Of a DNA stretch of 6,103 nt, positions 1 through 5,727 are shown piece after piece; positions within the stretch are counted from its first letter, which is position 1; every line of letters begins with the position of its first letter. The notes beneath the pieces were generated by a model that worked only from the letters and a program-made list of their open reading frames with translations, ran no database searches and was not told the DNA's origin. The position numbers and the translations under genes were made by a program. This stretch comes from Planctomycetota bacterium. GTDB taxonomy: Bacteria > Planctomycetota > Phycisphaerae > SM23-33. The stretch covers positions 1 to 6,103 of the forward strand of contig QNCB01000088.1 of assembly GCA_003644335.1 (NCBI GenBank), in the 5' to 3' direction.

Positions 1-420
1 ATCTACCTGCTGAACGAGATGCTCTCTCGCCCGAGGGTGCGGGCGTCGCTTAGGCTGATGGCTGACGGCGACTTGGCTGACACCCACAGTGCGTGGGGTG
101 GGCTGATTTTCTACCAGAACGGCCAGGCTGAAGCTACGCTGTACCCGCCGGACCCGCAGGCGGGGGCCAACGACCAGGCATATCAGCCTACGCGCAGGCT
201 TGCTACCGACGGCATGGATTCGCTGTGCCGATTCACAGGCCATTTCGAAAAAATCCGCAACGCCGAGAGGGCCTGGCCAACCGCAACGGAACTAGCCCAG
301 GCCAAAGCCCAGGATTTCTGTGGCCTAATCCTCACCAGACTAACCAAAAACACCTTCTGCGCACACTACTACAACCCAACCGGGGTGGTAGTCTCGATGG
401 GCACATTCCGACTACGATAA
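1..420 (+). CDS. Unrecognised protein, C-terminal part (5' end outside window)
   Basis: The frame is open from the first base, so the 139 residues visible are probably the C-terminal part of a longer protein. An internal ATG at 19 has no Shine-Dalgarno sequence at proper spacing, which argues against a start there. Codon use looks genuinely coding, with many G/C third positions (CTG, GAC, CAG, GGC). I do not recognise a family. What can be seen: a soluble, mixed-composition chain with no membrane segment; a glycine/aromatic stretch (AWGGLIFYQNG) near residues 31-41; a proline-rich part (YPPDPQ); four cysteines spread over the second half; and an aromatic/glycine-rich C-terminus ending in GTFRLR. 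The chain ends naturally at TAA 418-420, followed by a weak hairpin. Function unknown; no neighbour in the window explains it. Confidence 0.65.
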   Translation: MYLLNEMLSRPRVRASLRLMADGDLADTHSAWGGLIFYQNGQAEATLYPPDPQAGANDQAYQPTRRLATDGMDSLCRFTGHFEKIRNAERAWPTATELAQAKAQDFCGLILTRLTKNTFCAHYYNPTGVVVSMGTFRLR

Positions 421-444
421 CCCGCAGGCTAAAATTTGTGGGTT
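419..444 (+). other. Weak hairpin after the first gene
   Basis: Arms AACCCGCA (419-426) and TGTGGGTT (437-444) are complementary except for one mismatch, around a 10-nt loop, starting at the stop codon of the first gene. There is no U-tract after the right arm, so a canonical intrinsic terminator is not supported. It may still mark the transcript end or be chance. Confidence 0.25.
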
Positions 445-470
445 GTCGCAGATATATCGCCTAATATTAT
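443..470 (+). promoter_or_regulatory. Candidate sigma-70-like promoter for hicB
   Basis: TTGTCG (443-448) and TATTAT (465-470) are separated by 16 nt, about 28 nt before the hicB start codon. An 8-bp palindrome GATATATC (451-458) sits in the spacer and could be an operator, since HicBA loci are usually autoregulated; that role is inference. The -35 box is a weak match. Confidence 0.35.
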
Positions 471-498
471 GTTCGGCTGACGGACAAGGGAGAAAAAA

Positions 499-711
499 AT
501 GAAATACCGTGTGTTAATTGATCCGGATGAAGACGGCATCTTTGTTGCAGAAGTGCCCTCACTGCCTGGCTGTATTTCTCAAGGGCAAACAAGAGAAGAG
601 GCATTGAAAAATATCCAAGAAGCTATCTCGGTCTATCTGGAAAGCCTAAACGCCCACAACGAACCCGTTCCTCCGTCAATCCACGAAGAATTGGTAGAGG
701 TGGTAATGTGA
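499..711 (+). CDS. hicB: HicB-family antitoxin (toxin partner decayed)
   Basis: This 70-residue protein has the short HicB-like antitoxin fold. It starts MKYRVLIDPDEDGIFVAEVP, followed by the family's SLPGCISQGQTREEAL segment and a helix (residues 37-52, NIQEAISVYLESLN). In the family such proteins bind and block HicA, a double-stranded-RNA-binding-fold mRNA interferase. This short form lacks an obvious C-terminal ribbon-helix-helix or HTH domain, so DNA binding is not evident. The ATG start is supported by AAGGGAGA (486-493), with GGAG 6 nt before the ATG. The gene order is antitoxin first. A hicA reading frame begins inside the hicB stop region (GTG at 708) but stops after 24 codons, so HicB appears orphaned here. 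Composition is AT-richer than the flanking metabolic genes, in keeping with an acquired module. I am confident of the family. Confidence 0.9.
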   Translation: MKYRVLIDPDEDGIFVAEVPSLPGCISQGQTREEALKNIQEAISVYLESLNAHNEPVPPSIHEELVEVVM

Positions 712-782
712 GCGTCTTGCCAAGAAGACCAGGCCGTCAAGTTGTAAAAATCTTGGAAAAATTATCAGAGAAACGGGGCTAA
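708..782 (+). pseudogene. hicA: hicA toxin remnant (N-terminal fragment)
   Basis: A GTG at 708-710 overlaps the hicB stop region and opens a 24-codon frame reading V-S-V-LPRRPGRQVVKILEKL-SEKRG before TAA at 780-782. The pattern S-x-LP-x3-G-R-x-VVK-x-LEKL matches the N-terminus of HicA toxins, which normally run to 60-90 residues and continue with G-F and R-Q-x-GSH, including the catalytic histidine. None of that follows here in any frame, so the fragment cannot be an active RNase. One extra base in the GGGG run near 775-778 would extend the frame to a stop just past 810, giving GLTVREFSRFVK, which still does not look like HicA. Truncation by deletion is the likely history. An alternative is that the overlapping frame is translated as a short peptide with another role. 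Confidence 0.7.
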
Positions 783-832
783 CTGTTAGAGAGTTTTCCA
801 GGTTTGTAAAGTGATTTTCGATTCCTTCAAAA

Positions 833-870
833 AATCTGTGAAATCTTTTTTTAATCCGTGAAATCCGTGG
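833..870. repeat. Degenerate AATCYGTG word repeat in spacer
   Basis: AATCTGTGAAATC (833-845) is followed by AATCCGTGAAATCCGTGG (853-870), so the unit AATCYGTG occurs in series, separated by a T-run. It lies between the hicA remnant and the 3' end of the radical SAM gene and encodes nothing visible. Its low-complexity wording resembles short word repeats scattered in the spacers of some Planctomycetota and candidate-phylum genomes (inference). Confidence 0.5.
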
Positions 871-881
871 ACTGCTTTTGC

Positions 882-2600
882 CTATTGCCTACTGTGTTTG
901 AGTAAAAAGTCTTCTCCCAGGTGGCAGCGGATGTGGCTCCATGGCAGGGGCTGGTCGGCGGGTAGTTTGCGGTGGACAATCGCGTCGAAGTCTATGTCCG
1001 CAGCTTCTATCGCCTGCTGCCAGATTTCCCAGTTCCAATGTTCGCTCCACGAGTCCATGCGGGCGCCGCTCTGCCAGGCCCTCAGGATAACCTGTCCAAC
1101 CTCACGCCCGCCACGACAGAGCATCGCTTCGAGCAGCGATTGTTCGATGCGGTGGAACTTCACATTTATCGGCGACCGCCGGGCCAGGTCTATCAGCCTG
1201 CTGCGAACCTCGAAGAAATACTCCGCCCGTCGCATCGGCTCCCATTGCATTGGCGTGTGCGGTTTTGGCACGAACCAGGAGACGCTGGCGGTGATGGCTC
1301 CGCGATGGCCATCCACATCCCGGCGGGTGTTACTGAGCCTGCGGCAGAGCCAATATATCTGGTCGATGTCCTCGAGGGTCTCGCCGGGCAGCCCGGCCAT
1401 GAAGTAAACCTTTACGCTTTTGTAGCCCGCCTGCCAGGCTGCCCGCACGCCGGCAAGCATGTCCGCCTCGGTAATATCCTTGCCGATGGAGGCTCGCAGT
1501 TCGTCCGTCCCAGCCTCAGCTGCGATGGTCAGCCCGCCCTTGCGGACCGCAGCGGTGAGCTTGGGCAGCACTCGCAGTTGGCTGTCCACTCGCAGCGATG
1601 GCAGGGATATCGAAACCTTTTGCCCAGTGAACTCGGCGTTGAGACGCTCAATGAGTTCCTCCAGCTGCGGGTAGTCGCTCGTGGATAAACTCAGCAGGGA
1701 AATTTCGTTGTACCCCGTAGCTTTCAGCCCAGCCCGGGCAGCGGATATTATATCCTCGACCCCGCGCCGGCGGACGGGCAGCCTGGTGTGGCCTGCCTGG
1801 CAGAACTTGCAGAGGTTCGGACAGCCTCTCATAACCTCGATGACGACCCGCTCGTGCACAGCCTCAGCCAGGGGAACCAAAGGCTTGGTCAGGGCGGCGG
1901 GCGATGCGTGGGACAAATCCGCTACCGCGGCCCGGGGAATCTCGACTGGCATGTCCGAGCTAGTTGGCGCCACGGCGCCCAGGCCTGGTTTTATGGGCTT
2001 GTAGAACTTCGGCACGTAGGCAGAGGGAACCTCGCGGGCGATTCTCGCCAGCCCGTCCGCTCGCGAAAAAGCGTCCCCCGGCGATGCTTGCTTCAGTTGG
2101 CCTATGAGTTTCGCCAAGGCTGGGAGGGTCTCCTCGCCGTCGCCTGGCAGGAACACGTCGAAGAAGTTTGCCAACGGCTCGGGCGAGTCAGCCAGGGCGT
2201 CGCCGCCTACTATTATAGGGTCTCCCTCGCCCCGCTCGCAGGCCAGGATGGGCACGCCAGCCAGGGACAGCATGGTCAGCACGTTGGTAACGCACAGCTC
2301 GTAGGTCAGCGAGAATCCGACGATATCGAAGCTGGATATCGCGCAGCGACTTTCCCAGCCAAACAGCGGCACGGCCTGGTCTCGCATGACCGCTTCGGCG
2401 TCGGGGAGCGGACAATAGACGCGGTCGCAGGCGACGCCAGGCAGGTCGTTGAGCGTATGGTACAGCATCTGATGGCCGAGGTGGCTGATGCCGATCGTGT
2501 AGGCGTCGGGAAAAGCCAGAGCAACCGTAACCCGCGCAGCAGCTACGTCCCCCTGGCGGGCGTTGGTCTCCAGCCCAATGTATTGACTAGGCTGACGCAC
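882..2600 (-). CDS. B12-binding-domain/radical SAM protein, TIGR03960-like
   Basis: The 572-residue product has an N-terminal cobalamin-binding-like Rossmann domain (about 25-165, with FPDAYTIGISHLGHQ and GGDAL), then a radical SAM domain. The cluster motif RGCPNLCKFC places C260, C264 and C267 as CxxxCxxC, expected to bind a 4Fe-4S cluster that cleaves S-adenosylmethionine. MiaB-like strands follow: SLSTSDYP (305-311), SISLPSLRVDS (330-340), AAEAGTDELR (360-369), KVYFMAGLPGET (397-408) and FVPKPHTPMQWEP (443-455). The C-terminus keeps family blocks CRGGREVGQVI and LPWSHI. No base-off DxHxxG B12 motif is seen, which is usual for this group. The reaction is unknown; members often lie near ribosomal-protein or RNase G genes, not the case here. 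The GTG at 2598-2600 lacks a Shine-Dalgarno sequence, and the frame upstream encodes KLLPRV, which fits the family N-terminus, so the true start is probably further 5' (frame open to 2663). Confidence 0.9.
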   Translation of the reverse strand: MRQPSQYIGLETNARQGDVAAARVTVALAFPDAYTIGISHLGHQMLYHTLNDLPGVACDRVYCPLPDAEAVMRDQAVPLFGWESRCAISSFDIVGFSLTYELCVTNVLTMLSLAGVPILACERGEGDPIIVGGDALADSPEPLANFFDVFLPGDGEETLPALAKLIGQLKQASPGDAFSRADGLARIAREVPSAYVPKFYKPIKPGLGAVAPTSSDMPVEIPRAAVADLSHASPAALTKPLVPLAEAVHERVVIEVMRGCPNLCKFCQAGHTRLPVRRRGVEDIISAARAGLKATGYNEISLLSLSTSDYPQLEELIERLNAEFTGQKVSISLPSLRVDSQLRVLPKLTAAVRKGGLTIAAEAGTDELRASIGKDITEADMLAGVRAAWQAGYKSVKVYFMAGLPGETLEDIDQIYWLCRRLSNTRRDVDGHRGAITASVSWFVPKPHTPMQWEPMRRAEYFFEVRSRLIDLARRSPINVKFHRIEQSLLEAMLCRGGREVGQVILRAWQSGARMDSWSEHWNWEIWQQAIEAADIDFDAIVHRKLPADQPLPWSHIRCHLGEDFLLKHSRQ

Positions 2601-2653
2601 CCGAGGCAGGAGTTTTTGGCTAACAATGGGTGCGATGTTTTTTATTTTGGTAG

Positions 2654-2687
2654 TAATCAGTAATCAGCTTTCAGTTATCAGTAACAG
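2654..2687. repeat. TAATCAG/TTATCAG word repeat
   Basis: TAATCAG (2654-2660), TAATCAG (2661-2667), TTATCAG (2675-2681) and TAACAG (2682-2687) form a degenerate heptamer series just upstream of the radical SAM gene; the first unit overlaps the possible 5' extension of that reading frame. No gene or hairpin terminator is seen here. Confidence 0.55.
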
Positions 2688-2727
2688 CAAAACAGCAGAA
2701 CACGAATGACACGCGGGAGGCATCAGG

Positions 2728-2774
2728 TATTTGGGCCTTGGCTCTTCAATGGGTATTGGTTATTTGGGCCTTGG
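2728..2774. repeat. Direct repeat TATTTGGGCCTTGG, two copies
   Basis: The 14-mer TATTTGGGCCTTGG occurs at 2728-2741 and again at 2761-2774, in the spacer between etfA and the radical SAM gene. It is followed by GTCATTTGTCATT-type words that run up to the etfA stop. No coding function is apparent, and no intrinsic terminator for etfA is visible. Confidence 0.6.
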
Positions 2775-2792
2775 TCATTTTTTCGTCATTTG

Positions 2793-3806
2793 TCATTCGC
2801 TTTTTGCCTGGTTGATTCGATCGACCAGGCTTGGGAGTATTTCGAACAGGTCGCCAACTATGCCGAAGTCGGCGACGTTGAAAATTTGCGCCTCGGGGTC
2901 GGTGTTGACTGCTATTATCGTTTCGGAGGTTTGCATGCCGGCGAGGTGTTGGATGGCTCCGGATATGCCCAGGGCGATGTACAACTTTGGGCTTACCGTT
3001 TTACCGGACAGGCCCACCTGGTGCGAATAGCCCAGCCAACCCCGGTCGATCGCGTCCCGGCTGGCTCCCATCGCAGCGTCCAGAGATTCGCAAAGAGGCC
3101 TGGCCAGGGCGACATTGTCAGCCTTCTTTATACCCCTGCCAACGGCAACGACCACATCGGCATCGCCCAGGCTATGGGGGGAATCGTCCGGCACGAAACC
3201 CACCCGGCGAACTCGGCTGGCGAGACACTCCGGCGGCGGGGCGAGGCGAATTATCTCGCCAACCCTGCCATCAGATCGGCTTGCGGGCTTGGTGGAGCGA
3301 GGGCGAACCGTCGCCATCTGAGGCCGATGGGCTGGGGTTTTTATCGTCGCCAATATATTGCCCCCAATGGCGGGCCTGGTCTGTAGCAGATTGCCCGTGT
3401 CGGCTTCGATGTCCAGCACGGTGCAGTCGGCGGTGAGTCCAGCATTGGCGCGGATAGCGACGAACGGCATGAGCGTTCTGCCCGTGGAGGTCGCCCCGGC
3501 GATTATAATCTCAGGCCTATATTCGTCAATGATCCGGAGCATGCAGGCTGAGTAAGGCTCGGGCAGAAAATGCGTCAGCTCGGGAGCCTCCACAGCGATA
3601 ACCCGGTCGGCACCGCAGCTGATGAGTTTCTGCAGGTCAGCTTCGTCCAGGCTATTGCCCATTATCAGAGCGGTCAAAGCCGTGCCGCGTTTCTTGGCTA
3701 ACTCCTTGCCGCGGGTCAGAAGCTCGTAGCTGATGCGTTGAATTTCCCCGTTGGCCTGCTCGGCAAGAATCCACACGCCAGAGTGTTTTTGCTCTGTGCC
3801 GGTCAT
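2793..3806 (-). CDS. etfA: Electron transfer flavoprotein alpha subunit
   Basis: EtfA forms a heterodimer with EtfB and carries the FAD that passes electrons between acyl-CoA or other dehydrogenases and a membrane quinone reductase, or takes part in flavin-based bifurcation. The 337-residue chain has an N-terminal ETF domain (about 10-190) and a C-terminal FAD domain: GRGI (223-226), GASR (247-250, the arginine near the flavin), [16 protein letters not shown] (263-278), [12 protein letters not shown] (280-291) and [17 protein letters not shown] (309-325). Serine replaces the usual threonine of QVGQTGK, a conservative change next to the flavin. The ATG at 3804-3806 is chosen because AAGGAA (3815-3820) lies 8 nt upstream and because the ATG shares one base with the etfB stop (TAATG). 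A longer frame to 3896 only overlaps the etfB 3' end and looks spurious. Translational coupling with etfB is likely. Confidence 0.97.
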   Translation of the reverse strand: MTGTEQKHSGVWILAEQANGEIQRISYELLTRGKELAKKRGTALTALIMGNSLDEADLQKLISCGADRVIAVEAPELTHFLPEPYSACMLRIIDEYRPEIIIAGATSTGRTLMPFVAIRANAGLTADCTVLDIEADTGNLLQTRPAIGGNILATIKTPAHRPQMATVRPRSTKPASRSDGRVGEIIRLAPPPECLASRVRRVGFVPDDSPHSLGDADVVVAVGRGIKKADNVALARPLCESLDAAMGASRDAIDRGWLGYSHQVGLSGKTVSPKLYIALGISGAIQHLAGMQTSETIIAVNTDPEAQIFNVADFGIVGDLFEILPSLVDRINQAKSE

Positions 3807-4603
3807 TATATAAGTTCCTTCGCTTGCAAAAAGGCCACCAGTTTGTCGATGGCCTGGCCTGCGCTTGCCTCGTCCGTAGCGATAACTTTTTCGCACTGGC
3901 GGGTAACTTGCGGGCGGAAGATTTTGACCACTCGCGTCGGCGAGCCAGCCAGGCCTAGCTTGTCCGCGTCAGCTTGGATATCGCCAGCCTTCCAGACGGG
4001 GATGTCCAGGCCTCTTGCCCGCTGCTTGCCCCGAAGCGTCGGCAGGCGAGGCGAGGCAACTTCCTTGACCACCGTCAGCACGGCTGGGAGATCGACCTCG
4101 ATAATTTCGTGTCCGTTTTCCACCAGCCTATGTAGCGTGCACGATTTTTCGTCGACCCGTTCGACCTTGCCAATGTAGCTTGCAACGGGCAGGTCGAGGA
4201 ACGACGCTATCCCAGGGCCGACCTGTCCGGTGTCGCCGTCGGTAGCTCGCTCGCCGCAGATGACAATGTCGAATTCGCCCAGCTGCTCTATCGACTTGGC
4301 AAGGACGTAGCTGGTAGACCAGGTGTCCGCGCCGGCGAATGCTTTGTCCGACAGCAGCACCGCCGAGTCACACCCCATGGATATCGCCTCGCGCAGGGCC
4401 TTGGCCGCCTTGGCCGGGCCCATGGATATCGCGACGACCTCGCCGCCATGGGCGTCTCGAAGTTGGATTGCAACCTCGATAGCGTAGAGGTCCAGCGGGT
4501 TGACGATAGCTTCAACGCCATCGCGCACCATCGTGCCGGTGTCGGGATCCATCTTAACCGCATTGGTCTCCGGCACTTGTTTTATAGGAACAATAATCCG
4601 CAT
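3806..4603 (-). CDS. etfB: Electron transfer flavoprotein beta subunit
   Basis: This is the partner of EtfA, first gene of the pair. The 265-residue chain begins MRIIVPIKQVPETNAVKMDP and carries GADTWSTS (91-98), GERATDGDTGQVGP (117-130, the nucleotide-phosphate-binding region) and the ETF-beta block LPAVLTVVKEVASPRLPTL (172-190). Mitochondrial-type beta subunits start with a KRVID segment and hold AMP. The KQVPET start here is shared with FixA and clostridial bifurcating proteins, so binding of a second FAD is possible but not proved. The ATG at 4601-4603 is chosen because GGAG (4610-4613) precedes it by 6 nt and the family begins exactly there; the frame runs open to 4702 but without family resemblance. 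No acyl-CoA dehydrogenase, ferredoxin or ETF:quinone oxidoreductase is in the window, so the electron donor and acceptor are unknown. Confidence 0.97.
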   Translation of the reverse strand: MRIIVPIKQVPETNAVKMDPDTGTMVRDGVEAIVNPLDLYAIEVAIQLRDAHGGEVVAISMGPAKAAKALREAISMGCDSAVLLSDKAFAGADTWSTSYVLAKSIEQLGEFDIVICGERATDGDTGQVGPGIASFLDLPVASYIGKVERVDEKSCTLHRLVENGHEIIEVDLPAVLTVVKEVASPRLPTLRGKQRARGLDIPVWKAGDIQADADKLGLAGSPTRVVKIFRPQVTRQCEKVIATDEASAGQAIDKLVAFLQAKELI

Positions 4604-4627
4604 AAAATTCTCCGCCAAGCCCGTCCC

Positions 4628-4639
4628 GGCTGGCCAGCC
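4628..4639. promoter_or_regulatory. Perfect 12-bp palindrome at predicted etfBA transcript start
   Basis: GGCTGGCCAGCC is a perfect palindrome lying directly downstream of the proposed -10 box and over the predicted transcription start. A repressor operator at this place would block initiation; that role is inference, and a GC-rich palindrome can also arise by chance. Confidence 0.3.
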
Positions 4640-4640
4640 A

Positions 4641-4669
4641 ATAATAACGCCCCCGCCCGGATATGTCGA
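4641..4669 (-). promoter_or_regulatory. Candidate promoter of etfBA
   Basis: Read on the minus strand, TCGACA (4669-4664) and TATTAT (4646-4641) are 17 nt apart; each differs from the sigma-70 consensus by one base. Transcription would begin near 4634, giving a leader of about 30 nt before the etfB ATG. The match is by eye in a non-model organism, so it is tentative. Confidence 0.45.
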
Positions 4670-4798
4670 GAGGCCAGTTGATTGGTGGGCTGGTATGTTC
4701 AACCCCGGAGGTAAGAAACAAAAAACACATCGCCCAGCCCAGCCAAGTTTCGCACAGACAAATTGTTACACTCCACCCCAAAAAAATGTCGCACACGG

Positions 4799-4929
4799 GA
4801 GCCAATTGCAAAACTATTCGGAAATGTAGCACAGTCGCCCTCGGCTTTGTTGAACTTGCTATATTTCCAGTGTTCTTTACACGACCTTCCCAGCCGAGAG
4901 CGGCTGGGCTACATTTTTGCAATTGGCTC
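4799..4929. repeat. 131-bp hairpin repeat, copy 1 (MITE-like)
   Basis: The ends are perfect 15-nt inverted repeats, GAGCCAATTGCAAAA (4799-4813) and its complement (4915-4929). Inside lies a second pair of arms, 4822-4846 against 4892-4916, 25 nt with three mismatches, around a loop of about 45 nt. The right inner arm can alternatively fold alone as CCCAGCCG-AGAG-CGGCTGGG (4889-4908). Copy 2 is at 5728-5858, same orientation and length, with five differences by my alignment. The tetranucleotide ACGG flanks both sides (4795-4798 and 4930-4933), which could be a target-site duplication or chance. No transposase is encoded. It resembles a non-autonomous palindromic element; a structured RNA is an alternative. 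Confidence 0.85.
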
Positions 4930-5018
4930 ACGGTTACAAATTTTCTTTGGGGGTAAATTTAGATGCGATTGCTCTGCGTGTCCAGCCTTATGAAGTTTCC
5001 ATAAACGTCCCCGGCACC

Positions 5019-5046
5019 TTGACAATGTTGCTGTAAATAGTACAAT
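5019..5046 (+). promoter_or_regulatory. Strong sigma-70-like promoter of the PIN-Phd operon
   Basis: A perfect TTGACA (5019-5024) lies 16 nt from TACAAT (5041-5046), one base off the TATAAT consensus. The expected transcript start is about 5052-5054, which is at or next to the toxin ATG at 5054, so the toxin message would be leaderless or nearly so. This agrees with the lack of any Shine-Dalgarno sequence before the toxin. Confidence 0.7.
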
Positions 5047-5051
5047 TGTAC
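5040..5051. promoter_or_regulatory. 12-bp palindromic operator candidate over the -10 box
   Basis: GTACAATTGTAC is a perfect palindrome covering the -10 hexamer and ending two bases before the toxin start codon. Phd/YefM-type antitoxins bind palindromes in their own promoters, so this is the natural candidate site for autorepression by the antitoxin or the toxin-antitoxin complex. Confidence 0.6.
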
Positions 5052-5053
5052 TT

Positions 5054-5449
5054 ATGAAGATCGTGGCAGACACCAACACATTTCTGGCAGTGGCTCTCAG
5101 CGAGCCAGAAAGGGCCTGGCTAATCGAGATTACAGACGGACACGATTTGGCGGCGCCGGCTGTGTTGCCTTACGAAATTGGCAATGCCCTTTCATCTCTT
5201 GTAAGGCGAAAGGTTGTTACATTGAAACAATTGCCTATCGCATGGGACGCCGCCGCAACCATACCCGTTGAACTTATGCCAGTTGATACGCGAGCGGCAT
5301 TGCTTCTGGCTGGCCACTTCGGAATATATGCGTACGATGCATATTTTTTGCAGTGTGCTATTGAAACCAGAGCTCCCATGCTTACACTTGACCGGGGCAT
5401 GAAACGTGTCGCAAAAGAGCTTGGCCTTACATTATTGGAGCAATCATGA
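5054..5449 (+). CDS. vapC: PIN-domain ribonuclease toxin (VapC-like)
   Basis: The 131-residue protein has the length and layout of a single PIN domain, a metal-dependent RNase used as the toxin of type II systems; family targets are tRNAs or rRNA, the target here being unknown. The acidic residues of the active site are visible: D6 in VADTN, E41 in YEIGN, D95 in YAYDAYFL and D113 in LTLDRGM, so it looks intact. The ATG at 5054 is supported because the first PIN strand (KIVADTN) begins directly after it, although no Shine-Dalgarno sequence precedes it; the promoter predicts a leaderless message. Its last bases overlap the antitoxin start by ATGA. Toxin-first order is the reverse of classic vapBC. 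The whole module is bracketed by two copies of the 131-bp repeat. Confidence 0.92.
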   Translation: MKIVADTNTFLAVALSEPERAWLIEITDGHDLAAPAVLPYEIGNALSSLVRRKVVTLKQLPIAWDAAATIPVELMPVDTRAALLLAGHFGIYAYDAYFLQCAIETRAPMLTLDRGMKRVAKELGLTLLEQS

Positions 5450-5685
5450 AAGTTTACACATACTCTCAAGCCAGGCAGAACCTGTCCGAAGTGCTCAACC
5501 GTGCGAAAATCGAACCCGTCCTCATTCGAAGGCGAGGCGGGGATACATTTACCATCGTTCCGCAGAAAAAGCAGGCGTCTCCTTTTGACGTTCCGGGGAT
5601 AAAGACGAAAGCCTCCACAGCTGACATCCTGGCATCCGTGAAGGAAAGCCGAAGCAAAACATCCCCGCAAAGACGATCTCGCTAG
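5446..5685 (+). CDS. Phd/YefM-like antitoxin of the PIN toxin
   Basis: The 79-residue protein begins MKVYTYSQARQNLSEVLNRA, the typical N-terminal DNA-binding and dimerisation segment of prevent-host-death/YefM antitoxins, and continues with EPVLIRRRGGDTFTIVPQ, the usual second strand pair. The C-terminal part (about 44-79: SPFDVPGI, then a helix with ADILASVKESR and a basic tail) would wrap the toxin. Such proteins neutralise the toxin and repress the shared promoter. The ATG at 5446 overlaps the toxin stop (ATGA), and GGAG (5437-5440) lies 5 nt upstream, a much better translation signal than the toxin has. This could favour antitoxin synthesis from the shared message. The gene ends at TAG 5683-5685, 42 bases before repeat copy 2. 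Confidence 0.92.
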   Translation: MKVYTYSQARQNLSEVLNRAKIEPVLIRRRGGDTFTIVPQKKQASPFDVPGIKTKASTADILASVKESRSKTSPQRRSR

Positions 5686-5727
5686 CTTAATGACCAGAAA
5701 GAAACGCAAGAAAACGCCCGCTCCGCA

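Larger units (their letters stand above)
4604..5053. other. Divergent intergenic region between etfBA and the PIN-Phd module
   Basis: These 450 bases separate genes transcribed away from each other. They hold, left to right, the proposed etfBA promoter with its palindrome, an unassigned stretch (4670-4798), repeat copy 1 (4799-4929), an unassigned stretch (4930-5018) and the toxin promoter. Frames open across the region are not convincing genes: they lack family resemblance and run through the repeat. No tRNA or recognised riboswitch was seen. Confidence 0.6.

Noticed and set aside
882..2663. Long plus-strand frames opposite the radical SAM gene (for example 972-1688 and 1788-2663)
   Set aside because: They are antisense shadows of a well-recognised protein, have no family resemblance and no ribosome-binding sites.
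3807..3896. Longer N-terminus for EtfA
   Set aside because: It lies wholly over the etfB 3' end in another frame, and the ATG at 3804-3806 has a good RBS and the stop-start overlap.
4604..4702. Longer N-terminus for EtfB
   Set aside because: The family begins at MRIIVPIKQ; the extension is low-information and covers the promoter-like sequence.
4889..4908. Intrinsic terminator in the repeat
   Set aside because: The 8-bp stem is strong, but no U-tract directly follows it on either strand; termination remains only a possibility.
4799..4929. Integron attC site
   Set aside because: A hairpin repeat beside a toxin-antitoxin cassette suggests it, but the RYYYAAC and GTTRRRY core boxes are absent at the ends and no integrase is seen.
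4554..4956. Several open frames on both strands through the intergenic region and repeat copy 1
   Set aside because: They have no family resemblance and no credible RBS, and the repeat accounts for their shared tails.
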